DNA of 64,000 nucleotides from Oceanicella actignis (GTDB lineage: Bacteria > Pseudomonadota > Alphaproteobacteria > Rhodobacterales > Rhodobacteraceae), in the NCBI RefSeq assembly GCF_008124525.1, contig NZ_VNHJ01000002.1, positions 186,001 through 250,000 of the forward strand, written 5' to 3'. Shown here piece by piece: positions 1 through 7,286 of this stretch. The notes beneath the pieces are model-generated. The model worked only from the letters and a program-made list of their open reading frames with translations, was not told the origin of the DNA and did not search any database. Made by a program: the position numbers and the translations under genes. Positions within the stretch are counted from its first letter, which is position 1; each line of letters starts with the position of its first letter.

Positions 1-120
1 CGAGCGCGCCGCCAGCCACCTGAGATTGGGCGCGTGCAGCCACTCGGCCGGGCCGTCGGGAAACAGCGTGCCGGTCAGCTGATCGACCATGAAGATCAGG
101 ATGTTGGGCTTGTCGGCCAT
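1..120 (-). CDS. betC: Choline sulfatase, N-terminal fragment
   Basis: Only the first 40 codons are inside the window; the gene runs off the left edge. The protein starts MADKPNILIFMVDQLTGTLF, the usual start of alkaline-phosphatase-fold sulfatases, where an early metal-binding Asp (here in FMVDQ) opens the active site. Choline sulfatase hydrolyses choline-O-sulfate to choline and sulfate in the cytoplasm, feeding glycine betaine synthesis. It lies 15 bp downstream of betI on the same strand, as in rhizobial betIC operons, which supports betC over other sulfatases. The active-site CxPSR motif lies outside the window and cannot be checked. Confidence 0.8.
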   Translation of the reverse strand, partial: MADKPNILIFMVDQLTGTLFPDGPAEWLHAPNLRWLAARS

Positions 121-135
121 GGCGCGCTCCTCGGG

Positions 136-732
136 TCAGCCGGCCAGCTCGCGCGCGGCCATGCGCACATAGTCGCGCACCCGCGCCCGGGCGGCGGCGC
201 CGTCGGCCGGGGCCGGGCGCAGCGCGTGGCGGATGTAGAAGCCGTCGATCATGGCGGCGGCGCCTTCGGCCAGCTCGGCGGCGCGGGTGCGCGGGGCGCC
301 TGGCAGCATCGCGCGGATGGCGTGGCGCAGGTTCGAATCGAGCCGCCGCGCATAGATGCGCAGCAGCCGCGCCGCCTCGGGCACATGATGCGCCTGAACG
401 TAGAAGACCAGCCAGGCCGAGACGATCTCGTCCGAGAACTGCTCGGGGTCGAAGCTGGCGCCCAGAATCGCGTCCAGACGTTCGTCCGGGGTGCGCGCCG
501 CCGCGAGGCGCGTGCGCACCGCGCGGCCGAACTCGTCCAGGATGCTGCGGAACGCGGCCAGGAAGATGCCGTCCTTGTTGCCGAAATAGTGATGCGCCAG
601 CGCCGAGGACACGCCCGCCCGGTCGGCGATCTGGCGCACGGTCACGTCCAGCGAGCCGGCGCGGCCGATCTCGCGGATCGCGGCGTGGATGATTTCTGCG
701 CGGCGGATAGGCTCCATCCCGATTTTCGGCAT
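136..732 (-). CDS. betI: TetR-family choline-responsive repressor BetI
   Basis: The product is 198 residues, normal for BetI. It starts MPKIGMEPIRRAEIIHAAI and has a TetR helix-turn-helix at about residues 30-50 (VRQIADRAGVSSALAHHYFG). The C-terminal ligand domain carries the family's WLVFYVQAHH and RIYARRLDSNLRH segments. BetI represses choline uptake and oxidation genes and is released by choline. The gene is followed at once by betC and is divergent from choX, with a likely operator between them. A longer in-frame extension to about 987 would run into choX and is rejected. The MPK start fits the family N-terminus. Confidence 0.92.
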   Translation of the reverse strand: MPKIGMEPIRRAEIIHAAIREIGRAGSLDVTVRQIADRAGVSSALAHHYFGNKDGIFLAAFRSILDEFGRAVRTRLAAARTPDERLDAILGASFDPEQFSDEIVSAWLVFYVQAHHVPEAARLLRIYARRLDSNLRHAIRAMLPGAPRTRAAELAEGAAAMIDGFYIRHALRPAPADGAAARARVRDYVRMAARELAG

Positions 733-781
733 ATGGTGGCCTCCGGGACCAGGGGGTTGCTTTCGGCGGACAGTATGGTTT

Positions 782-801
782 TTAACTGACTCGTCAATCA
801 A
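782..801. promoter_or_regulatory. Probable BetI operator between betI and choX
   Basis: A 20-bp imperfect inverted repeat with arms TTAACTGAC and GTCAATCAA around a two-base centre; 7 of 9 arm positions are complementary. It is 49 bp from the betI start and 58 bp from the choX start. A TTGA...TCAA-type palindrome beside betI is what is known for BetI sites. One site could control both directions. Confidence 0.65.
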
Positions 802-859
802 GAACAATGCATCGCCCGCCGCAGCCCGGTCCGCGATGCCGCAAAGGAGGAATGCATCG

Positions 860-1795
860 ATGAAATCGCTCAAGACCGCCATCATGGGCGCGCTGGCCGC
901 CGCGATGATGGCCGCGCCCGCCGCGCAGGCCGCGTGCGAGAAGGTCACCTTCGCCGATGTCGGCTGGACCGACATCACCGCCACCACCGCCGCGACGCAG
1001 GTCGTGCTCGAGGCGCTGGGCTACGACGTGGACGTCAAGGTCCTGTCCGTGCCCGTCACCTACGCCTCGATGAAGAAGGGCGACGTGGACGTGTTCCTGG
1101 GCAACTGGATGCCCACCATGGAAGGCGACATCGCCCCGTATCGCGAGGACGGCTCGGTCGAGGTCGTGCGCGCCAATCTCGAGGGCGCGAAATACACCCT
1201 GGCCACCAACGAGCACGGCGCCAAGCTGGGCATCCGCGACTTCAAGGACATCGCCGCGCACAAGGACGAGCTGGGCGGCAAGATCTACGGCATCGAGCCG
1301 GGCAATGACGGCAACCGCCTGATCATGGACATGATCGAGAAGGACGCCTTCGGCCTCAAGGGCTTCGAGATCGTCGAGAGCTCGGAGCAGGGCATGCTGG
1401 CGCAGGTCGATCGCGCCACGCGCCGCGGCGAGCCGATCGTGTTCCTGGCCTGGGAGCCGCACCCGATGAACGCCAACTACAAGCTCACCTATCTGAGCGG
1501 CGGCGACGACTGGTTCGGCCCCGACTACGGCGGCGCCACGGTCTACACCAACGTGCGCGCCGGCTTCGCCAAGGACTGCCCGAACGTCTACAAGCTGCTG
1601 CAGAACCTGGTCTTCTCGCTGCAGATGGAGAACGAGATCATGGGCGCCATCCTTGACGACGGGCAGGAGCCGAAAAAGGCCGCCGCCGCCTGGCTCAAGG
1701 CCCATCCCGAGGTGCTCGACGGCTGGCTCGAGGGCGTGACGACCCGCGACGGCGGCGACGCCAAGGCCGCGGTCAAGGCCGCGCTCGGCCTCTGA
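860..1795 (+). CDS. choX: Choline ABC transporter, periplasmic binding protein ChoX
   Basis: A 311-residue OpuAC/ProX-type binding protein. It has a signal peptide of about 24 residues ending AQA before the mature ACEKVTFADVGWTD. The text that follows (VTYASMKKGDVDVFLGNWMPTMEGDI) is the betaine/choline-binding fold with aromatic residues for the quaternary amine. The start at 860 is set by AAAGGAGG at 843-850. ChoX captures choline in the periplasm for ChoW and ChoV. It is the first gene of choXWV, divergent from betI, so choline-induced expression is likely. A strong hairpin follows the stop codon. Confidence 0.93.
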   Translation: MKSLKTAIMGALAAAMMAAPAAQAACEKVTFADVGWTDITATTAATQVVLEALGYDVDVKVLSVPVTYASMKKGDVDVFLGNWMPTMEGDIAPYREDGSVEVVRANLEGAKYTLATNEHGAKLGIRDFKDIAAHKDELGGKIYGIEPGNDGNRLIMDMIEKDAFGLKGFEIVESSEQGMLAQVDRATRRGEPIVFLAWEPHPMNANYKLTYLSGGDDWFGPDYGGATVYTNVRAGFAKDCPNVYKLLQNLVFSLQMENEIMGAILDDGQEPKKAAAAWLKAHPEVLDGWLEGVTTRDGGDAKAAVKAALGL

Positions 1796-1812
1796 CCCGC
1801 GCCGGGACGCAG

Positions 1813-1836
1813 GGGGGCGGGCCGCGGCCCGCCCCC
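1813..1836 (+). terminator. Intercistronic GC hairpin between choX and choW
   Basis: A perfect 24-bp palindrome with arms GGGGGCGGGCCG and CGGCCCGCCCCC lies 17 bp after the choX stop and 21 bp before choW. No T-run follows. Such hairpins after a binding-protein gene usually reduce read-through or protect the upstream mRNA, giving more binding protein than permease. The effect here is inferred. Confidence 0.6.
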
Positions 1837-1857
1837 TGATCATATCGGAGACCGGGC

Positions 1858-2703
1858 ATGGACTGGCTGACCGAAAACAAGATCCCGATCGGGCGATGGG
1901 CCAAGGGGGCGTTCGACTGGCTCCAGACCCACGGCGCCTGGTTCTTCGACGGGCTGGCCGACGCGATGGACGCGCTGATCTCGGCGCTTCTGTCGGCGTT
2001 CCAGACGCCCCATCCGCTGGCGGTGGTGGCCGTCTTCGTGGCGCTGACCTGGGCGCTGCAGCGGTCGTGGAAGCTGTGCGCGCTGGTCGCGGCGGGGTTC
2101 CTGTTCATCCTCAACCAGGGCTATTGGGAGGAGACGACCGAAAGCCTGACGCTGGTGCTGTCCGCCTGCGTGGTCTGCATGGCGCTGGGCGTGCCCATCG
2201 GCATCGCCGCCGCGCACCGGCCGCGCATGTATGCCGCCATGCAGCCGGTCCTTGACCTGATGCAGACGCTGCCGACCTTCGTCTATCTGATCCCGGCCAT
2301 CGTCTTCTTCGGCATCGGCATGACGCCCGGCCTCATCGCCACGGTGATCTTCGTGCTGCCCGCGCCCATCCGCCTGACGCATCTGGGCGTCAGCTCGACG
2401 CCCAAGGCGCTGCTCGAGGCCGCCGACGCCTTCGGCGCCACCCCGGCGCAAAAGCTGTGGAAGGTCGAGCTGCCCTGGGCGCTGCCGCAGATCATGACGG
2501 GGCTGAACCAGACCATCATGCTGTCGCTGTCCATGGTCGTCATCGCCGCGCTGGTCGGCGCCGACGGGCTGGGCGTGCCGGTGGTGCGCGCGCTCAACCA
2601 GGTCAACACCGCGCTCGGCTTCGAGAGCGGCTTCATCATCGTCGTCGTCGCCATCATCCTCGACCGGATGCTGCGGCTTGGACAGGGAAGGGGGCGCCGA
2701 TGA
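1858..2703 (+). CDS. choW: Choline ABC transporter permease ChoW
   Basis: A 281-residue inner-membrane permease of the OpuAB/ProW type. It has an N-terminal amphipathic stretch (MDWLTENKIPIG), several hydrophobic segments and the EAA-loop region (ALLEAADAFGATPAQKLWKVELPWALPQI) that docks to the ATPase. The following text (GLNQTIMLSLSMVVIAALVGADGLG) is typical of quaternary-amine permeases. It forms the membrane channel for choline with ChoV. Its TGA stop overlaps the ATG of choV, so the two are probably translationally coupled. A second substrate such as betaine cannot be excluded. Confidence 0.92.
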   Translation: MDWLTENKIPIGRWAKGAFDWLQTHGAWFFDGLADAMDALISALLSAFQTPHPLAVVAVFVALTWALQRSWKLCALVAAGFLFILNQGYWEETTESLTLVLSACVVCMALGVPIGIAAAHRPRMYAAMQPVLDLMQTLPTFVYLIPAIVFFGIGMTPGLIATVIFVLPAPIRLTHLGVSSTPKALLEAADAFGATPAQKLWKVELPWALPQIMTGLNQTIMLSLSMVVIAALVGADGLGVPVVRALNQVNTALGFESGFIIVVVAIILDRMLRLGQGRGRR

Positions 2704-3746
2704 CCCGCAAGGCCGTGATCTTCGACAACGTCTCGATCGTGTTCGGCGATTCGCCCGACGAGGCGCTGCCGCTCATGGACCAGGGGCGCAGCCGCGCCGA
2801 GGTGCAGGAGGCGACGGGGCAGATCCTGGGCGTGCACGACTGCTCGCTCGAGGTCGCGCAGGGCGAGATCGTCGTGCTCATGGGGCTGTCGGGCTCGGGC
2901 AAGTCCACGCTTCTGCGCGCGGTCAACGGGCTGAACCCGGTCGCGCGCGGGCGCGTTCTGGTCGATGACGGCGAGGGCATGATCGACGTCACCGCCGCCG
3001 ACGCCCGCACGCTGCGCCGCCTGCGCCTGAGCCGGGTCGCCATGGTCTTCCAGCAGTTCGGCCTTCTGCCCTGGCGCAACGTCATCGACAACGTCGCCTT
3101 CGGGCTGGAGCTGGCCGGCGTGCCCCGCGCCGAGCGCGAGGCCAAGGCGCGCGCGCAGCTTGACCTGGTGGGCCTGACCGACTGGGCCGAGCGCAAGGTG
3201 GCCGAGCTGTCGGGCGGCATGCAGCAGCGCGTGGGCCTGGCGCGCGCCTTCGCCACCGAGGCGCCGATCCTGCTGATGGACGAGCCCTTTTCCGCGCTCG
3301 ACCCGCTCATCCGCGCCCGCCTGCAGGACGAGCTGCTGGACCTGCAGCGCAATCTGCGCCGCACCATCATCTTCGTCAGCCACGATCTGGACGAGGCGTT
3401 CAAGCTGGGCGACCGCATCGCCATCATGGAGGGCGGGCGCATCGTGCAGTGCGGATCGCCGCAAGAGATCGTGCGCAAGCCGGCCAACGGCTACGTCGCC
3501 GATTTCGTCGCGCACATGAACCCGATGGGCGTGCTGCGGGCCGAGGACGTCATGCGCCCCCTGGCCGGCGCCGCGCCCGACGGGCCGCGGGTCGAGCGCC
3601 GCGCCCCGGTGCGCGAGGTCATGGCCCTGCGCATGCGCACGGGCCAGCCGGTGATCGTCGTCGATCAGGGCGCGCCCGTCGGTCTGATCGGCGAGGCCGA
3701 GCTCTTGTCGGCCCTGCTCGGGCCGCAAGAGCAAGACGCCGCCTGA
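2700..3746 (+). CDS. choV: Choline ABC transporter ATPase ChoV
   Basis: A 348-residue ATPase. The Walker A GLSGSGKST is at residues 62-70, the Q-loop is FQQFGLLPWR, the signature LSGGMQQRVGLARA, and Walker B ILLMDEPFSALD. The insertion MDQGRSRAEVQEATG before the Walker A is typical of ProV/OpuAA-type proteins. A C-terminal region of about 70 residues after the ABC core looks like a degenerate CBS-type regulatory domain. It powers choline import with ChoX and ChoW. The ATG overlaps the choW stop (ATGA). It ends facing the polysaccharide kinase gene, with a shared hairpin between. Confidence 0.93.
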   Translation: MTRKAVIFDNVSIVFGDSPDEALPLMDQGRSRAEVQEATGQILGVHDCSLEVAQGEIVVLMGLSGSGKSTLLRAVNGLNPVARGRVLVDDGEGMIDVTAADARTLRRLRLSRVAMVFQQFGLLPWRNVIDNVAFGLELAGVPRAEREAKARAQLDLVGLTDWAERKVAELSGGMQQRVGLARAFATEAPILLMDEPFSALDPLIRARLQDELLDLQRNLRRTIIFVSHDLDEAFKLGDRIAIMEGGRIVQCGSPQEIVRKPANGYVADFVAHMNPMGVLRAEDVMRPLAGAAPDGPRVERRAPVREVMALRMRTGQPVIVVDQGAPVGLIGEAELLSALLGPQEQDAA

Positions 3747-3750
3747 CGCG

Positions 3751-3779
3751 CGCGGCGGCGGACGCGCCCCGCCGCCGCG
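3751..3779. terminator. Bidirectional hairpin between choV and the tyrosine kinase gene
   Basis: Perfect 11-bp arms, CGCGGCGGCGG and CCGCCGCCGCG, with a 7-base loop, fill the space between two convergent stop codons. No T-run is present on either strand, so it may act with Rho or as an RNA 3' end stabiliser. Confidence 0.55.
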
Positions 3780-4601
3780 TCAGTAGACGTAGTCGTATTC
3801 GTAGTAGTTTTCCGACTTCAGGTCGTAGCGGTTCAGGATCACGCCGCCCAGCGTGCCCATGTCGCTGATCAGGCGCTCGCTTTCGGCCAGCTCGTTCAGC
3901 TTGGTCTGCCCCGCCGAAGCGATCAGAAGCACCGCGTCCACATGCTGGGCGAAGGACAGGGCGTCGTCGCTGGCCAGCACCGGCGGCAGGTCGTAGATGA
4001 CCACGTCGGGACGCAGCTCGTCCTTCATGGCCGCGATCGCCTCGGCGGCGACCGGGTCCTGGATCAGCTCGGCCGAGTTGCGGAAGGGCTGCCGGTTGAC
4101 GCCGACGGCGAGCGAGTCGCCCACGCAGCGAAAGGTCTCCGTGACGCTTGCCTCGCCGCTGAGCCAGTCGCCGACGGATCTTTCGGTCCTCAGGCCCAGA
4201 ACCTCGCCCAGCATGGGGCGCTTGAGGTCCATGTCGGCCAGCACCGTGCGGTGCGCCTTCTGCCGCGCAAAGCTCAGCGCCAGGTTGCAGGCGATCAGCG
4301 TCTTGCCGCAGGCCTTGGTCGGCGAGGTGATGGCGACCGAGGTCCAGCCGTTGCGCTCGAGCATCTTCATCAGCCGCGTGCGGAGGATGTCGAAGGGCAC
4401 ATGGGCCGGATCCTCCTTGGCGTGAGTGACGATGCGCGCGCGCTCGAGCCGCGCGGGGTCCGGGGTGAACTGTTCGAGCCGATCCCACGCCGCGGGGCGG
4501 CCTGAGCGCGGCCGCGCCACCTCGCGCGGGCGGCGCGCGGCGGCGGGGGCGTCCTCGCGGCTCATGCGCGCCTTGGCGATCGCTGCCTTGATCCGTTCCA
4601 A
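3780..4601 (-). CDS. Polysaccharide tyrosine autokinase (CpsD/Wzc-cytoplasmic domain type)
   Basis: A 273-residue BY-kinase. The P-loop is SPTKACGKT (residues 93-101), Walker A-prime ADMDLKRP (122-129) and Walker B VIYDLPPV (201-208). The C-terminus is a tyrosine cluster, YYEYDYVY (266-273), the usual autophosphorylation tail. Such kinases control chain length and export together with a Wzz-like membrane partner, which is encoded immediately upstream. The P-loop is unusual: the first glycine of the common PGEGK(S/T) pattern is alanine and the glutamate is cysteine. The best family match from memory is the kinase of exosortase-linked EPS loci. It is the last gene of the operon. Confidence 0.88.
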   Translation of the reverse strand: MERIKAAIAKARMSREDAPAAARRPREVARPRSGRPAAWDRLEQFTPDPARLERARIVTHAKEDPAHVPFDILRTRLMKMLERNGWTSVAITSPTKACGKTLIACNLALSFARQKAHRTVLADMDLKRPMLGEVLGLRTERSVGDWLSGEASVTETFRCVGDSLAVGVNRQPFRNSAELIQDPVAAEAIAAMKDELRPDVVIYDLPPVLASDDALSFAQHVDAVLLIASAGQTKLNELAESERLISDMGTLGGVILNRYDLKSENYYEYDYVY

Positions 4602-4637
4602 TTCTGCGTCCTTTCGAAAATCGCGCGCCGTCTCGGC

Positions 4638-6251
4638 TCAGAGCTGCAGCCGTGCGCGGACCAGACCGACCAGCGAATCGAGCCGCGCCTTCTCGATCGC
4701 GCGCTCGGCCAGAAGGTCGAGGGGTAGGTAAAGGAAATGCAGCGCCGCCAGCCCTCCGGCCGTCGCCGCGATCACGCCGAGCGCGACCAGCGCGCGGCGG
4801 CGGCGTTGCGCGCGGATCTCGGCGGCGGTGCGCACCAGCGGGATGACCGCCAACGGTTCGATGTTCAGCGCCGCGACGATCTCGGACGGGCGGCGCACGC
4901 GGCGGTTCAGGAACTCGATCAGGAAGGCCAGCGCGACGCCGCCGCCAAGGCCGGCGCCAAGCCCGGCCAACAGGATCAGCGGGCGGTTGGGCGAGGCCGG
5001 GCGCTCGGGCACGCTGGGCTGCTCGATCACCTCGAAGCGCTCGGCCTGCTGCTTGAGCTCCAGCTGCTCGCCCGTCGCGGCGCTGGCCAGCTTGGCCTGC
5101 ACGTCGCGATACTGGGCCTGCAGCCCCGCATAGCGCCGGTTGAGCCCGGCCAGCGCCATCTCGACCGAGGGCGTTTGCGAGATCGTGCGCTCCAGCTCGT
5201 GCTGTTCGCGGTCGAGCTGGGCGATCTCTTCCTCGATGTTGGCGATGCGCTTGTCGATGACCGCGATGTCCTGTTCGACCTTGCGGATGATGGCGTTGCG
5301 CCCGCTCGCGCCCGCGTCCTCGGCGGCCCCGTCGGCGGCGCCCAGCTCTTCGGCGACGATCTTGCGCAGGGCGGCGATGCGCGCATCCAGCGCGCGGATG
5401 CGCGGGTGGCTCTCGGCCAGGATGGCGCGCTGGCGCGCGCGCTCGCGCTCGAGCGCGCGCAGCTCCTTCTCGTTGTCGGTCAGCGGCCGGTCGAGCTGCT
5501 GCGCCAGAAGCTCGGGATCCTCGAGACCGGCGGCGAGGATGCGCTTTTCATCCAGCAGATTGGCGCGCTCGCGCTCGAGCAGCGAGATGCGCTGCTGCGT
5601 CAGCGCGAGGCGGTCGCGCCGGTAGTCGAGGCTTTCGGGAAGCGAGTCGCGATTGGCCTTCTTGAAGGCGACGATCTCGTTCTCAATCTTCTGCAGCTCG
5701 TCCGACAGGCGCGCGACCTCCTGCTCGAAGAACTCGTAGGTCTGGGCGGCGCGCCCGGTGCGCAGCTTGACGTTCTGCTCGAGGATCAGCGTCACCAGCT
5801 CGTTCGCGACGGCGGCGGCGACGCGCGGGTTGGAAGATTCGAAGGTCACGGTGAAGGCGATGGCGTTTCCGCCCCGCCGTCCTCCAAGGTTTACCAGCTC
5901 GAAGGTGGTGGCGTCGCGCATCGCGTCGAAGATCTGCGAGGGCGACATGTCGGGCCGGTCGGCGAAGACCCTGTGCTTGGCCGCGATGTCGAGCAGGGTC
6001 GCGCGCGTCAGCAGGCGCTGCTCGATGACGCGGATCCGCTCGGCCGCGTTCGAGGCCACGGTCGATTGCACGAGACTGGTGGGAATCTGCTGCGATTCGA
6101 CCAGGATGGTCGCCGACGCCTTGTATCTGGGCGGCAGCAGATAGGCGACCGCCGCGAAGATGAGAAATGTCGCGATCGCAAAGCTCAGCACAAGGCCGAG
6201 GCGGCGCTTGATGATCGCCGTGATCAATCCGAAGTCGAATTCGCTGTTCAT
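4638..6251 (-). CDS. Polysaccharide chain-length determinant (Wzz/GumC-like)
   Basis: A 537-residue inner-membrane protein. It has an N-terminal transmembrane helix (residues about 17-35) and a Wzz domain (YKASATILVESQQIP). A long coiled coil with many Glu/Arg/Leu heptads covers roughly residues 165-400. A second membrane segment ([21 protein letters not shown]) near 430 follows a proline-rich SVPERPASPNRP, and a third hydrophobic stretch lies near 490. This is the organisation of exosortase-locus chain-length proteins, which lack a fused kinase. It sets polymer length and anchors the separate kinase encoded 36 bp downstream. Confidence 0.88.
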   Translation of the reverse strand: MNSEFDFGLITAIIKRRLGLVLSFAIATFLIFAAVAYLLPPRYKASATILVESQQIPTSLVQSTVASNAAERIRVIEQRLLTRATLLDIAAKHRVFADRPDMSPSQIFDAMRDATTFELVNLGGRRGGNAIAFTVTFESSNPRVAAAVANELVTLILEQNVKLRTGRAAQTYEFFEQEVARLSDELQKIENEIVAFKKANRDSLPESLDYRRDRLALTQQRISLLERERANLLDEKRILAAGLEDPELLAQQLDRPLTDNEKELRALERERARQRAILAESHPRIRALDARIAALRKIVAEELGAADGAAEDAGASGRNAIIRKVEQDIAVIDKRIANIEEEIAQLDREQHELERTISQTPSVEMALAGLNRRYAGLQAQYRDVQAKLASAATGEQLELKQQAERFEVIEQPSVPERPASPNRPLILLAGLGAGLGGGVALAFLIEFLNRRVRRPSEIVAALNIEPLAVIPLVRTAAEIRAQRRRRALVALGVIAATAGGLAALHFLYLPLDLLAERAIEKARLDSLVGLVRARLQL

Positions 6252-6281
6252 GTCGCCTTGACCTTGCGGGGCCGGCCGCGT

Positions 6282-7229
6282 TCAGCGGCGGGCTTCCCAT
6301 ATGCCGTTGAAAATGTTCTCTTCCGTTTCCGCCTCGGCCTGCTCGCGCGGGCGGGGCGGCGCGGCGCGGGCCTTGTCGGCGGGGGCGTCGGGGTCCGCGA
6401 AGACGCTGCTCGGGCCGCGGTCGGCCAGCACGTCGCGCACGATGCCTTCGTCGACGTTGGGCTTCTCGTCCGCGAAGGCGTAGACGAGGGCATAGTCGCA
6501 CAGCTGGTTGATGAGCCGCGGAATGCCGCGCGACGCGCGGTGGATGACCGAGCAGGCCTGCGGCTCGAACACCTGGCGCTTGGCCCCGGCGACGCGCATG
6601 CGGTGGGCGATGTAGTCGGCCGTTTCGGCTTCGGTCAGACCGCGCAGATGGAATTCCGAAGCGACCCGCTGCGCGAACTGCACCAGATCCGGGCGCGCGA
6701 TCAGGTCGCGCAGCTCGGGCTGTCCGACGAGGATCAGCTGCAGCAGCTCTTCCTTGTCCGCGTTGATGTTCGAGAACATGCGCAGCTCTTCCAGCGTCTC
6801 GGGCGTCAGGTTCTGCGCCTCGTCGAAGATCAGCGCGGTGCGCCGCCCGGCGGCGTATTCGGAGATCAGGAAATCCTGGAACTGCTTGAAGAGCTGGACG
6901 TAGCCGCGGCTCGGGTCGGCCTCCTGACCCAGCGCCATCAGCACCCAGTGCAGAAGCTCGCCGCGGCTGCCCTGGGCGTTCGAGATCAGTCCCACGCAGA
7001 AATCCTGCGGGATGTCGTTGAGGAGCTTGCGCACGAGGGTCGTCTTGCCCGATCCGATCTCGCCCGTGACGACGGTGATCGGCGCATGCGTGGCGATGCC
7101 GTATTCGAGCATCGTGTAGGCCTTGGCATGCGGCGGCGCCCAGTAGAGGAACTCGGGGTCCGGCAGCAGCGAGAACGGCCTTTCGCGCAAGCCGAAGAAC
7201 GCGGTGTACATCTTGGACAGGTCACGCAT
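6282..7229 (-). CDS. ExeA-like AAA ATPase of a polysaccharide/exosortase-type locus
   Basis: A 315-residue ATPase with Walker A GEIGSGKTT (residues 56-64) and Walker B ALIFDEAQN (132-140). It is related to ExeA/GspA, but without the peptidoglycan-binding tail of true secretion ExeA. The start YTAFFGLRERPFSLLPDP is the characteristic opening of the ATPase found in PEP-CTERM/exosortase EPS loci. The ATG at 7229 is preceded by AAGGGA at good spacing; an ATG 18 bp inside is an alternative. Its exact role is unknown, probably energy-dependent assembly of the export machinery. It sits between the TPR lipoprotein and the chain-length gene. Confidence 0.85.
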   Translation of the reverse strand: MRDLSKMYTAFFGLRERPFSLLPDPEFLYWAPPHAKAYTMLEYGIATHAPITVVTGEIGSGKTTLVRKLLNDIPQDFCVGLISNAQGSRGELLHWVLMALGQEADPSRGYVQLFKQFQDFLISEYAAGRRTALIFDEAQNLTPETLEELRMFSNINADKEELLQLILVGQPELRDLIARPDLVQFAQRVASEFHLRGLTEAETADYIAHRMRVAGAKRQVFEPQACSVIHRASRGIPRLINQLCDYALVYAFADEKPNVDEGIVRDVLADRGPSSVFADPDAPADKARAAPPRPREQAEAETEENIFNGIWEARR

Positions 7230-7286
7230 GCGCTCGGTCCCTTGCGCCGATGCCGGGGACGCCGCGCGGACGATTGGCCGACTGCG

